From: Auraticoccus cholistanensis
Lineage (GTDB): Bacteria > Actinomycetota > Actinomycetes > Propionibacteriales > Propionibacteriaceae
DNA length: 48,228 nucleotides
Assembly: GCF_009742705.1 (NCBI RefSeq)
Contig: NZ_WPCU01000010.1
Coordinates: 129,838-178,065, forward strand
Direction: 5' to 3'
Shown here: positions 1 to 6,909 of the stretch, piece by piece
Layout: each line of letters begins with the position of its first letter
How positions within the stretch are numbered: position 1 is the first letter of the stretch
Translations under genes and position numbers: made by a program
Notes under the pieces: model-generated
What the model was told of the DNA's origin: nothing
Seen by the model: only the letters and a program-made list of their open reading frames with translations
Database searches by the model: none

Positions 1-895
1 CGGAGGGTGGCCGTCTCGGCAGCTCCAGCAGCTCGCCGGTCTCGGTGTACCAGTCGAGGGCGAACACGGCGTTGAGCTGGTCGACCACCGGCCCGGTGAG
101 CTCGATGTTGCAGTCGCGCCAGAGCCGCCCGACCCGGCGGTGGCGCCGCTTCAGGTAGGAGGCGTCGATCATGTTCTGCGAGCCCATGAAGGCCAGCCGG
201 TCGTCGACCACCACCAGCTTGCGGTGGTTGCGCAGGTCGGGGCGGCGGACCTGGCCCCGCCAGGGCCGCAGCGGCAGCATCAGCTGCCACTCCACCCCGA
301 TGTCGGTGAGCCGGCGGCCGAGGCGGCGCCACCCGGGGTAGCCCCGGCTGCCCAGGTGGTCCATCAGCAGCCGCACGGTCACCCCGCGGCGGACGGCGCG
401 GGCCAGCGCCTGGAAGAACACGTCGGTGGTCTCGTCCCAGGCCACGATGTAGATCTCGACGTGGACGCGCTCACGTGCCCCGTCCACGGCGGCCGCCATC
501 GCCGCGATGCTCTCCTCGTAGTGGAAGTGCAGCCCCTCGTCGGTGCCGTGGGTGAGCGGCAGCGCGGTCAGGTTCCGGTTCAGCTCCACCAGCGTCACCA
601 GCCCGCTGCGCGGCGCGATGGCCGACGACAGCGCGGGCACCTCCGCGGTCCGCCGCTCCAGCACCCGGTTCGCCTGCTGCTGCAGCCGGTGCCGGCGACC
701 CCGCACGTAGGGGCTGCCGATCAGCAGGAACAGCGGCAGCCCCACCACCGGCAGCAGCAGGATGAGCAGCAGCCAGGCCTGCGACGAGCTCGGCCGGCGG
801 TTCTCCGGCACCAGCCCCAGCGCCACGAGCTTGATCAGGTACTCCAGCACCACCAGGGTCGTCCCCACCCAACCGGGCACGGCGAGCAGGTCCAT
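1..895 (-). CDS. Cardiolipin synthase / phospholipase D-family protein (3' end cut by window)
   Basis: Membrane enzyme of the cardiolipin synthase type, which would join two phosphatidylglycerols into cardiolipin. The 298 visible residues open with two hydrophobic segments (about residues 8-30 and 40-62), as in the PLD-nuclease N-terminal domain. Then comes one complete HKD motif, HRKLVVVDDRLAFMGSQN (H-x-K-x4-D plus GSxN), near residues 245-262. A second HKD motif is expected but would lie beyond base 1, so the gene is incomplete here. The ATG at 895 is the natural start because the first membrane segment follows directly. It is divergent from the LOG-family gene, with only 40 bp between the starts. 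Other PLD-family transferases are possible; cardiolipin synthase is favoured by the two N-terminal membrane segments. Confidence 0.85.
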   Translation of the reverse strand, partial: MDLLAVPGWVGTTLVVLEYLIKLVALGLVPENRRPSSSQAWLLLILLLPVVGLPLFLLIGSPYVRGRRHRLQQQANRVLERRTAEVPALSSAIAPRSGLVTLVELNRNLTALPLTHGTDEGLHFHYEESIAAMAAAVDGARERVHVEIYIVAWDETTDVFFQALARAVRRGVTVRLLMDHLGSRGYPGWRRLGRRLTDIGVEWQLMLPLRPWRGQVRRPDLRNHRKLVVVDDRLAFMGSQNMIDASYLKRRHRRVGRLWRDCNIELTGPVVDQLNAVFALDWYTETGELLELPRRPPS

Positions 896-935
896 GGGCG
901 GGAGCGTATCGATCTCTCTGGGAGGATCGGGACAC

Positions 936-2048
936 ATGACCCGCCGCACGCTGGACGTCCACGACCTCGCCGAGTTCGACCACCACGCCCGCCGGGCCAC
1001 GTCCATGGCGGGCTGGTTCCTGCAGTCGGTCGACCTGGGCGACCGCTCGGCCGAGCTGCGCCGGCTCGAGCCGGCGGGTGCGGTGTTCCTGGGGTGCGAG
1101 CTGTCGGACGCGGACGCGGACTCGGTGCGCTCCCGCGGGGCGCTGGTGTTCCCCCGGCTGCCCGGGCTGCCGTTCGACCCCTACCGCGGCGCCCTCTACA
1201 CCGCCGAGGAGCTGTACGCGCTGGCGCCGGGCGCCCCCGCGCGGTGGACCGACAGCCCCGACGCGGCCGTCTACACCTGGTGGCGGGCGCAGGGCCCGGC
1301 GGCGGGGCTGGCGGCCACGCTGGCCACCTCGCTGCACGACCACGCCGTCGGCGACGCCCTGGACGAGGCCCTGGCGGCGCTGGCGGCGCCCGTGGTGGGC
1401 GTGATGGGTGGCCACGCGGTCGGCCGCGACAGCCAGGAGTACGCCGCGGCGGCCCGGCTGGGCCGCGAGCTCGCCGCAGCGGGACGGGTGGTGCTCACCG
1501 GCGGCGGCCCCGGGGCGATGGAGGCGGCGAACCTGGGCGCCCGGATGGCCGGCCGCGGGGCCGCCGACCTGGAGGCCGCGCTGGCGGTGCTGGCCACCGC
1601 ACCCCGGTTCACGCCCTCGGTGGACGACTGGGTGGCCGCGGCGGCCGAGGTGCTGCGGCGGTGGCCCGTGGAGGGTCCGGTGCCCAGCCTGGGCATCCCC
1701 ACCTGGTTCTACGGGCACGAGCCGCCGAACCTCTTCGCCGGCGGCGTCGCCAAGTACTTCGCCAACGCCCTGCGCGAGGACGTCCTGCTGCAGCGCTGCC
1801 GGGGCGGGCTGGTGTACCTGCCGGGAGCGGCCGGCACGGTGCAGGAGATCTTCCAGGCCAGCACGGCCGGCTACTACGCGGCCAGCCCCGAGCAGGTCAC
1901 CCCGCTGGTGCTGGTGGGTCGGGAGCACTGGACGTCGGTGCTGCCCGCCTGGCCGCTGCTGCAGGCCCTGGGCCGGGGGCGCTCGATGGGCGAGCGGCTG
2001 CACCTGGTCGACGACGTGGACGAGGCCTGCGCGCTGCTGCTGGGCTGA
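936..2048 (+). CDS. LOG-family nucleotide-binding (Rossmann) protein
   Basis: A 370-aa member of the LOG/lysine-decarboxylase-like family. The family signatures are visible as GGGPGAMEAANLGA (about residues 190-203) and LPGAAGTVQEIFQ (about 295-307), a variant of the PGGxGTxxE motif of cytokinin phosphoribohydrolases. It is longer than the usual 180-250-aa LOG enzyme because of roughly 150 extra N-terminal residues and an inserted segment between the two motifs. This resembles the larger LOG-type proteins of unknown substrate. The ATG at 936 follows GGGAGGATC, a good ribosome-binding site. The open frame continues upstream, but that part lies inside the divergent synthase gene. Nucleotide 5'-monophosphate phosphoribohydrolase activity is a family inference; the substrate is not known. 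Confidence 0.8.
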   Translation: MTRRTLDVHDLAEFDHHARRATSMAGWFLQSVDLGDRSAELRRLEPAGAVFLGCELSDADADSVRSRGALVFPRLPGLPFDPYRGALYTAEELYALAPGAPARWTDSPDAAVYTWWRAQGPAAGLAATLATSLHDHAVGDALDEALAALAAPVVGVMGGHAVGRDSQEYAAAARLGRELAAAGRVVLTGGGPGAMEAANLGARMAGRGAADLEAALAVLATAPRFTPSVDDWVAAAAEVLRRWPVEGPVPSLGIPTWFYGHEPPNLFAGGVAKYFANALREDVLLQRCRGGLVYLPGAAGTVQEIFQASTAGYYAASPEQVTPLVLVGREHWTSVLPAWPLLQALGRGRSMGERLHLVDDVDEACALLLG

Positions 2049-2078
2049 CCGCCCGCCGGCGCCCGGACCCCTGGGTGC

Positions 2079-2711
2079 TCAGCCGGCGCGGGCGGCCAGC
2101 CACTCCACCAGCGGGCGCATCAGCTCCCAGTCGTGGCGGACCCGGCCGACCAGGGCGTGGTCGGAGATCACCGGGTCGAAGCCGTAGCTGCGTCCCAGGT
2201 TCAAGGTGGTGTGGCGCAGCAGCTCGATCCGGGGGTGGTCCCGCGGCCAGCCGCGCGGCGCGGTCCGCAGCCGGTCCCCGCTCACCTCGAGCCCGCGCGA
2301 GCGGGCCTCGGCCAGCAGCCGCTCCAGCTCCGCCCCCGGGCGTCCGGCGATGTCGCGCCGCACCCGGGCCAGCGTCTCGCCGTCGCCTCCCCAGCGTCCG
2401 GCCGCCACGCGCACGCCCGCGGCGGACAGCTCGACGTACCAGCCGGTGTGGTCGGCCGCGGCCACGTAGGCGCCCTGGTGCGTCTTGTAGGGCGACTTGT
2501 CCTTGGCGAAGCGGACGTCGCGGTGCGGCCGGAACAGCTTGGCGGTGCCGAACTGCTCGGCCAGCTCGGCGGTCAGCGCCACCATCGGGGCCCGCACGCA
2601 CTCCTCGTAGACGTGGCGGTGGCGCTCCCAGAAGGAGCGCGAGTTGTCCAGCTCGAGGTCGTCGTAGAAGTCCAGCGCCGCCTCGGGGAAGCCGGCGAAC
2701 CGCTCAGCCAT
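2079..2711 (-). CDS. DUF2461 family protein, formerly coupled to rlmN
   Basis: A 210-aa protein of the DUF2461 (TIGR02453) family, of unknown function. Typical features are the N-terminal FPEAALDFYDDLELDNSRSFW region, the basic patch FRPHRDVRFAKDKSPYKTHQG (about residues 63-83), and a terminal segment rich in Trp and Arg. The ATG at 2711 shares its A with the TGA of the stranded rlmN tail (TGATG). In the uninterrupted chromosome this gene would therefore have been translationally coupled to rlmN, as the last gene of that operon. The integrated element has now moved it about 5.9 kb away from the operon promoter. Longer open frames upstream only read the rlmN tail out of frame. Confidence 0.8.
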   Translation of the reverse strand: MAERFAGFPEAALDFYDDLELDNSRSFWERHRHVYEECVRAPMVALTAELAEQFGTAKLFRPHRDVRFAKDKSPYKTHQGAYVAAADHTGWYVELSAAGVRVAAGRWGGDGETLARVRRDIAGRPGAELERLLAEARSRGLEVSGDRLRTAPRGWPRDHPRIELLRHTTLNLGRSYGFDPVISDHALVGRVRHDWELMRPLVEWLAARAG

Positions 2712-2878
2712 CAGGCCTCGCTGGCCGCCAGCTGTCCGCAGGCGCCGTCGATCTCGCGGCCGCGGGTGTCGCGGACGGTCACCGGCACGCCGTGGGCCTC
2801 GAGCCGGCGGACGAACTCGCGCTCGTCTTCCGGCCGGGACGCCGTCCACTTCGAGCCCGGGGTGGGGTTGAGCGGCAT
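2711..2878 (-). pseudogene. rlmN: Stranded native 3' end of rlmN (C-terminal fragment)
   Basis: The reading frame from the 11-bp core to TGA encodes 54 residues beginning [18 protein letters not shown] and ending [20 protein letters not shown]. This is the normal C-terminus of RlmN, including the ACGQL segment with the methyl-accepting cysteine. The rest of the gene lies at 8813-9817, separated by the integrated element. Joining the two halves at the core restores [14 protein letters not shown] in frame, the usual RlmN sequence. The element edge supplies an in-frame ATG (2878-2876) with AGGGG just upstream, so a 55-residue peptide could be translated. That might also keep translation running into the overlapping DUF2461 start. 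The fragment cannot act as an enzyme, because it lacks the radical-SAM core. Confidence 0.9.
2865..2875 (+). other. Attachment core, left end of element
   Basis: GGGTTGAGCGG, identical to 8802-8812. Bases outside differ on both sides: G versus C before the core, C versus G after it. The crossover must therefore lie within these 11 bp. On the rlmN strand it encodes PLNP of the RlmN motif NLIPLNP. Inward of the core the element continues CATCAACCCCTAAG, which makes a dyad GGGTTGA-gcggca-TCAACCC across this end. Confidence 0.8.
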
Positions 2879-2880
2879 CA

Positions 2881-3054
2881 ACCCCTAAGCATGCACCAAT
2901 GGTTCACCATCGCTGACAGTATGAGCGTTGCTCAGCGCTTCCCGCATGATCCGTCACCCCTGTCCCCGACTGCCGTCTCTCCGCGAACTCTGCCCGATGG
3001 CCGCGCGGTGTCGGTAGTGTCCAAAGCCGTTGACACGACGACAGGAGCACAGAC
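2881..3054. other. Non-coding left edge of the element
   Basis: 174 bp between the core region and the first element gene. It contains two short dyads, ATGGT-TC-ACCAT (2899-2910) and GAGC-GTT-GCTC (about 2923-2933), plus TTGACA about 25 bp before the 3055 start. I see no coding sequence. It probably holds the promoter of the interrupted gene and part of the integrase-binding arm. Confidence 0.4.
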
Positions 3055-3249
3055 ATGAGCGTGGTGGCCGCAAGCCACCAGGTGAAGACCTACTTCATCG
3101 ACAAGCTCAAGCACTGCCGCGAAGACGCCAGCGACGCTCCTCCCAACACGACTGTGGAGCTTGAGCGATACATTCACATCGACGAGGGAGACACCGACGT
3201 TCTCCTGATCATCCCCGAGTGGGACTTGTGGAACTCAGATCTCTCGGTG
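3055..3249 (+). pseudogene. Small element gene interrupted by an IS3-family insertion
   Basis: An ATG at 3055 follows a good ribosome-binding site (AGGAGC, 8 bases upstream). It opens a frame starting MSVVAASHQVKTYFIDKLK, rich in acidic and hydrophobic residues and giving about 65 codons before the IS left end near 3250. The open frame continues another 17 codons into the IS to a stop at 3301-3303, but those residues come from IS sequence. I do not recognise the protein. Across the IS, the frame after 4513 stays open for about 54 codons (ending at 4678) but gives no convincing continuation. The gene lies in the leftmost part of the element, upstream of the restriction gene and on the same strand. 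Confidence 0.5.
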
Positions 3250-3262
3250 GGGACTGCTGCAC
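3250..3262 (+). repeat. IS3-family left inverted repeat
   Basis: GGGACTGCTGCAC, matching the complement of 4501-4513 at 12 of 13 positions. Confidence 0.7.
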
Positions 3263-3281
3263 CGATAGGTGACAGTGGTTC

Positions 3282-4160
3282 TCAGGCGGCGAGTGCGACC
3301 TGAGTGCTGTTGATGGTCTCGTACTCGATCGGGGTGAGTCGACCGAGGCGGGCTTGTCGTCGGCGACGGTGGTAGGTCCGTTCGATCCAGGTGATGATCG
3401 CCTGTCGTAGTTCGGCCCGGGTGGTCCAACGCCGCCGGTCCAGGACGTTCTTCTGCAGCAGGGAGAAGAAGGACTCCATGGCGGCGTTGTCACCGGCGGA
3501 GGCGACCTGACCCATCGAGCCGGCCAGCTGGTGGCGGCGCAGCTGGTCCAGGAAGCGTCTGGAGCGGAACTGCGATCCGCGATCGGAGTGGACCGTGCAG
3601 CCGGCGATGTCGCTGCCGCGGCGGGCGACCGCGGAGGCGAGGGCGTCCACGGCCAGCTGGGACTTCATCCGGCTGCTCATGGAGTAGCCGACGATCCGGC
3701 CCGAGAACACGTCCTTGATGGCGCAGAGGTAGAGCTTGCCCTCAGCGGTGGGGTGTTCGGTGATGTCGGTCAGCCACAGCCGGTTCGGGGCTGCTGCGGT
3801 GAACTCGCGTCGGACGAGGTCGTCGTGGGCTGGCGGGCCGGGCCGCTTCCCGTTGGCGCCCCGCTTCTTCCCGAAGACCGACCACCAGTGGTTGGCTGCG
3901 CAGATCCGCCACACCGTCCGGTCACCGACCCGGTGACCGGCCGCGCGGGCTTCGTCACCGAGGAGCCGGTGACCGAACTCCGGGTCGTCGCGGTGGGCGT
4001 CGAACAAGGCGGTGGCCAGGGCGGCCTGCTCGCGATCTCGTGGCGTGACCGGCTGGGCAGCCAGCGGTAGTAGGGCTGGCGGGCGAGCTTGAGGACCCGG
4101 CACGTCACCGTGACGGGGATCCCGTCCTCGGCGAGCTTCTGACACGAGCGGGTACATCAT
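3282..4160 (-). CDS. IS3-family transposase OrfB (DDE integrase), N-terminus out of frame
   Basis: Carries the rve integrase core with all three catalytic acids: D in LWLTDITEHP, D in VHSDRGSQF and E in DNAAMESFFSLLQ. Near the N-terminus the canonical protein would read MMYPLVSELAEDGIPV, continuing to RQPYYRWL, then QPVTP. Here an extra A (GAAGCTC for GAGCTC) and a missing G later on put about 27 residues (roughly 9-35) in the wrong frame. The two shifts compensate, so the 292-codon frame stays open, but the segment that usually follows the OrfA/OrfB junction is scrambled. OrfA overlaps by 56 bp. The copy is likely impaired or inactive, unless these are assembly errors. Confidence 0.8.
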   Translation of the reverse strand: MMYPLVSEARRGRDPRHGDVPGPQARPPALLPLAAQPVTPRDREQAALATALFDAHRDDPEFGHRLLGDEARAAGHRVGDRTVWRICAANHWWSVFGKKRGANGKRPGPPAHDDLVRREFTAAAPNRLWLTDITEHPTAEGKLYLCAIKDVFSGRIVGYSMSSRMKSQLAVDALASAVARRGSDIAGCTVHSDRGSQFRSRRFLDQLRRHQLAGSMGQVASAGDNAAMESFFSLLQKNVLDRRRWTTRAELRQAIITWIERTYHRRRRQARLGRLTPIEYETINSTQVALAA

Positions 4161-4443
4161 TTCCCGGCAGGTTCGCCTGGGACAAGTAGGCCGCGGCCCG
4201 GCGCAGGACCTCGTTCTCCTGCTCCAGCAACCGGTTCCGCCGGCGCAGCTCCCTCAGCTCAGCCGACTCCTGGGTCGGGGTCCCGGGTCGGTGGCCGTCC
4301 TCGACGTCGGCTCGGGGGAGCCAGTTCCGCAGGCAGGACTCGCTGATGCCGAAGTCCTTCGCGATCTCAGCAACCGGGGCCTCGCCGCGGCGGGCCACGG
4401 CCACGACGTCGTCGCGGAACTCCTTGGGGTGGGGTCTGGGCAC
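4105..4443 (-). CDS. IS3-family transposase OrfA (HTH)
   Basis: About 112 aa from the GTG at 4443, preceded by AGAGGAT. A helix-turn-helix of the IS3 transposase_8 type (KEFRDDVVAVARRGE through IAKDFGISESCLRNWL) is followed by a leucine-zipper-like segment, ELRELRRRNRLLEQENEVLRR, before AAAYLSQANLPG. It binds IS ends and joins OrfB by frameshifting. In canonical relatives OrfA stops just after LPGK, at the OrfB ATG. Here GGAAATGATG has one A fewer than the usual GGAAAATGATG, so OrfA runs on for 18 odd residues to 4105. This is another sign that the junction has been altered. Confidence 0.8.
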   Translation of the reverse strand: MPRPHPKEFRDDVVAVARRGEAPVAEIAKDFGISESCLRNWLPRADVEDGHRPGTPTQESAELRELRRRNRLLEQENEVLRRAAAYLSQANLPGNDVPARVRSSPRTGSPSR

Positions 4444-4500
4444 GGTGCATATCCTCTCCCGCGGTGCCCTCCAGCACCACAGATCAGGTGTCACCTACTC

Positions 4501-4513
4501 GTGCAGCAGACCC
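4501..4513 (-). repeat. IS3-family right inverted repeat
   Basis: GTGCAGCAGACCC, the inverted partner of 3250-3262. It lies just upstream of the transposase OrfA start. Confidence 0.7.
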
Positions 4514-4735
4514 GTCTTCTGCGGGTTGCTACTGAGCCTCTTTCGCTGTCCTGAGCGCATCAGCTACAGCCGCGATGGGGGTGCGGCCGTAGCTGACAAT
4601 TTCTTGGTTCGGCCATACAAGCCCTGCAAAAGTTTGAGTAGCGATGAGTCGCGCAGCCCCAAGCAGCGATCAGCTTGAGCGCCGTCCTGAGCGAGTTTCC
4701 GAGTCTCGAGCTCTCTGCCCAACTACAGTGCCAGC
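4514..4735. other. Non-coding region upstream of the restriction gene
   Basis: 222 bp holding the hairpin at 4561-4595 and, near the restriction gene, TACAGT at 4724-4729. This is a plausible -10 box exactly 7 bases before the GTG at 4736. Together with the lack of any Shine-Dalgarno sequence, it suggests that transcription and translation start at the same base. Confidence 0.4.
4561..4595 (+). terminator. Strong hairpin, terminator or operator
   Basis: CAGCTAC-a-GCCGC, a 9-base loop, then GCGGC-c-GTAGCTG: a 12-bp stem with one mismatch, followed by ACAATTTCTT. It lies between the IS and the restriction gene. It may terminate the gene that the IS interrupts, or bind a protein upstream of the restriction gene. 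Confidence 0.45.
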
Positions 4736-5707
4736 GTGCCGACCAACGATGACTACCTCGCCGAACTGGCCCGCGCCTCCGAGGTGCTCCAAGACCTCGC
4801 TGGCGAGGATGTGGACGCCATCGATGTGAAGTCCGTGGAGACGGAGGAAGCGCCCTTCCTTGCCAAGATCGTGAGCAAGCTTTCCCCGATGGTGGGCAAC
4901 CTCATGGAGCAGCGGGTTGTGTCGATCCTCGATGAGGAGGCGGAGGACGGCTTCTCCTGGCACCGCCAAGACCCAGGGTTTCCCGACGCCATTCTCAAGC
5001 ACCCTGACGCCACCGGGACCCACACGGGCTACGAGATCAAAGCTTGGTATGTGCTCAGCACCGAGATCACTGGCCGATTCAAAGAGTCCCAGCACCTGCT
5101 AGCCGACAAGAACATCAATGTGGTCATCGTGGCGTGGTGCATGAGCCACATGATCTTCGGCAAGCCCAAGATCCTCGGAGTGCTCACAGTGTCGGGGCAG
5201 GAGCTCGCCGCAAGCCGTGACAGCCACTACCACAACCCGCCTGAGTACCTCATCGTCGAGCCGCAGGACACGAGCGCCCGCACCGCCAACCTGCAACAGA
5301 GCAATGTGAACGGCTACAAGCTTCAAGAGGCAGACAGTGACGCCGCGCTTCTTGCCCGCATCCGAGCCGAGCACGCAGCCCTCACAAGCCGCCCTGATCC
5401 CTACTCCGCGGCAGCTCAGGCGGAGGCGCTCGACCTCATGAATAGGCTCGTGTACCGCTTGGATACCAACTTCGCCAAGATCGACCGAGTAGTGAACGCG
5501 GATGTGGAGGCCTTCAAGAGCCAGATCTTGAGCTCCACCTACTTGGGCAAGACCATTTCCCAGTGGAAGACCCTCTTTGCAGACCTCAACGGAAGCAATG
5601 AGGCCAAGCGCCAGCGGGCCGAGGCGGTCATCAAGGACCTCTACGGCAACATGCTGGTGGAGGAGCCTAGAACAGCCGTGTCTGCTGAGTCTGAAGGCGC
5701 TCTATAG
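4736..5707 (+). CDS. Putative type II restriction endonuclease (PD-(D/E)xK fold)
   Basis: A 323-aa protein with a visible nuclease core: P83-D84 (in DPGFPDAILKHP), then 15 residues on E100-I-K102 (in TGYEIKAWY). This is the PD-x15-ExK arrangement of restriction enzymes. The strands NVVIVAWCMSHMIFG and KILGVLTVSG follow as expected for that fold. The C-terminal third is mainly helical and charged. Its stop overlaps by 41 bp the end of a DNA methyltransferase gene read toward it, the usual context for a type II restriction-modification pair. No Shine-Dalgarno is visible before the GTG start, and a leaderless transcript is possible. The recognition site cannot be read from the sequence. Another PD-(D/E)xK DNA-processing nuclease remains possible. 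Confidence 0.75.
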   Translation: MPTNDDYLAELARASEVLQDLAGEDVDAIDVKSVETEEAPFLAKIVSKLSPMVGNLMEQRVVSILDEEAEDGFSWHRQDPGFPDAILKHPDATGTHTGYEIKAWYVLSTEITGRFKESQHLLADKNINVVIVAWCMSHMIFGKPKILGVLTVSGQELAASRDSHYHNPPEYLIVEPQDTSARTANLQQSNVNGYKLQEADSDAALLARIRAEHAALTSRPDPYSAAAQAEALDLMNRLVYRLDTNFAKIDRVVNADVEAFKSQILSSTYLGKTISQWKTLFADLNGSNEAKRQRAEAVIKDLYGNMLVEEPRTAVSAESEGAL

Positions 5708-6719
5708 CGAGGGCGTAGAAAGCATCATCCCGCTCGGCCGCATAGCCCTGACGGTTGTTGTTGACCGCTGCCAGCGTGGCGGTGCAGAGGCCACCGAAGG
5801 GTTCCCACACCACATCCCCCTCTTGAGTGCAAGCCCTGATTGAGCGCTCCACAAGGTCTAGGGGCTTCTGGTTCAAGTGGGTGGCGCTCATTGCGGTGGG
5901 CTTGTAGGTGCGCGGCGCACTCCGCACCATGCTCCCTCGATACCGCTCCTGCCCACGAAGCGAGGGCCGCTCCCATACGTTGGTCACGCCGTGCTCGTGG
6001 TTCCAGACTGAGCGGAAGGATGTCCACTCCTCAGCGGTAACTGGCTTCTGGCCGTCAAGAGAGTAGTAGGGAGCACCCTCGGGCTTGCCGTGCTCATTGG
6101 CATAGGCAACGAGCTTCATCATGACCTCCACGGGCGGGAAGTACCACAGCCAGCCCTGATCAAAGTACTTGCGAGTGGCGGCGTCCTTCACCCCGCAAGC
6201 TTCGTTAGCGGCACGGCGCGGCAGGCCCGAGCGCACCCACTCCGCCAACAGCCACTGCTTCATGTGAACCAGCTCATCCGAGTCAGGCGTGATGGGGAGA
6301 CGCGGCGTGCGGGTGTAGAAAACACAGACCTCAGTAACCACAGGAAAGCGGCGGATGGTCTTGGAGTTCACATTGCCAGCAACCTGCCCCACACCCTTGT
6401 TCCAGATGTTGGTGAACTCGTAGTTCCAGCCGTTGGCCACGAGCACGGGGTGAACATTGGCCCAGCCGACCTCGGTGTTCCAGAACCACAGTGTGGTGCC
6501 GAGAGTGGCGTGCTTGCTCCACGCCTCAATGTGGGGGCGGTACCACTCGCCCAAGTTCTCGGGCGTGCGCGGATCACCCGTGAAGCCGCCCACGCCGTAG
6601 GCACCGTCACTGATGATGGTGTTGGGCGTGGGCCAAGACTCGTAGGCCTCCAGAGCGTCACCGTTGTGGATCTTCCACAGCGGCTCATCCTCCGTGATCT
6701 CGACAGGTTCAGCAGTCAT
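5667..6719 (-). CDS. DNA methyltransferase (N4-cytosine/N6-adenine type, beta-class motif order)
   Basis: A 350-aa modification enzyme. The catalytic motif IV comes first, as SDGAYG at residues 37-42 (a variant of the usual DPPY-type motif). The AdoMet-binding motif I comes near the C-terminus, as EPFGGLCTATLAA (about 306-318). The TRD-like region lies between them. This order defines the beta class. HLNQKPLDLVERSI just before motif I is the typical QKP-x2-L motif of N6/N4 methylases. The ATG at 6719 is chosen because family homology begins there (WKIHNGDALE); CGGAGCC lies about 9 bases upstream. It converges on the restriction gene with a 41-bp overlap. It should protect the host from that enzyme by methylating the shared site. 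Confidence 0.85.
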   Translation of the reverse strand: MTAEPVEITEDEPLWKIHNGDALEAYESWPTPNTIISDGAYGVGGFTGDPRTPENLGEWYRPHIEAWSKHATLGTTLWFWNTEVGWANVHPVLVANGWNYEFTNIWNKGVGQVAGNVNSKTIRRFPVVTEVCVFYTRTPRLPITPDSDELVHMKQWLLAEWVRSGLPRRAANEACGVKDAATRKYFDQGWLWYFPPVEVMMKLVAYANEHGKPEGAPYYSLDGQKPVTAEEWTSFRSVWNHEHGVTNVWERPSLRGQERYRGSMVRSAPRTYKPTAMSATHLNQKPLDLVERSIRACTQEGDVVWEPFGGLCTATLAAVNNNRQGYAAERDDAFYALAIERLQTQQTRLF

Positions 6720-6909
6720 TGCGGCGCGGCTCCGTTCAGTGTGAGTTGATCGTATGCGGCGACGGCGTTGCTCTCGTGACGCACCGCCGCGATCGATGCG
6801 GATCGAACATACGTTCCCCCGCCGACACTGTCGACCACCTCGCTCGTCGCCTGTAGATAACTGCGGCGCGGCACGCTTCTTGCGCGGCCCGCCGCTAGTT
6901 CGCCGCACC
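6720..6909. other. Intergenic region between integrase and methyltransferase
   Basis: 190 bp probably holding the methyltransferase promoter. A 12-bp dyad, GAAC-ATAC-GTTC, lies at 6805-6816, and GATCGATGCGGATCG just beside it. I see no gene. A separate promoter here would let the methyltransferase be expressed independently of the integrase. Confidence 0.35.

Larger units (their letters stand above)
3250..4513 (-). mobile_element. IS3-family insertion sequence inside the element
   Basis: About 1264 bp bounded by imperfect inverted repeats: GGGACTGCTGCAC at 3250-3262 pairs with GTGCAGCAGACCC at 4501-4513 (one mismatch). Similarity continues inward around TAGGTGACA. It encodes overlapping OrfA and OrfB on the minus strand. 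I could not find a convincing target-site duplication (GTG versus GTC outside the ends). The exact ends may be off by a few bases, or the copy is old. It interrupts the small gene that starts at 3055. Confidence 0.8.

Noticed and set aside
140-3058. Very long plus-strand open frame (972 codons)
   Set aside because: It runs antisense through several recognisable genes, is composed mostly of Pro, Arg, Gly and Ala, and has no family features. It is a by-product of high GC content.
3247-4516. Target-site duplication of the IS3 element
   Set aside because: The 3-bp flanks are GTG and GTC; two of three matching is not enough to claim a duplication.
6720-6908. N-terminal extension of the methyltransferase frame (63 codons)
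   Set aside because: Arg-rich, no methyltransferase motif, and it covers the probable promoter; the ATG at 6719 fits the family start.
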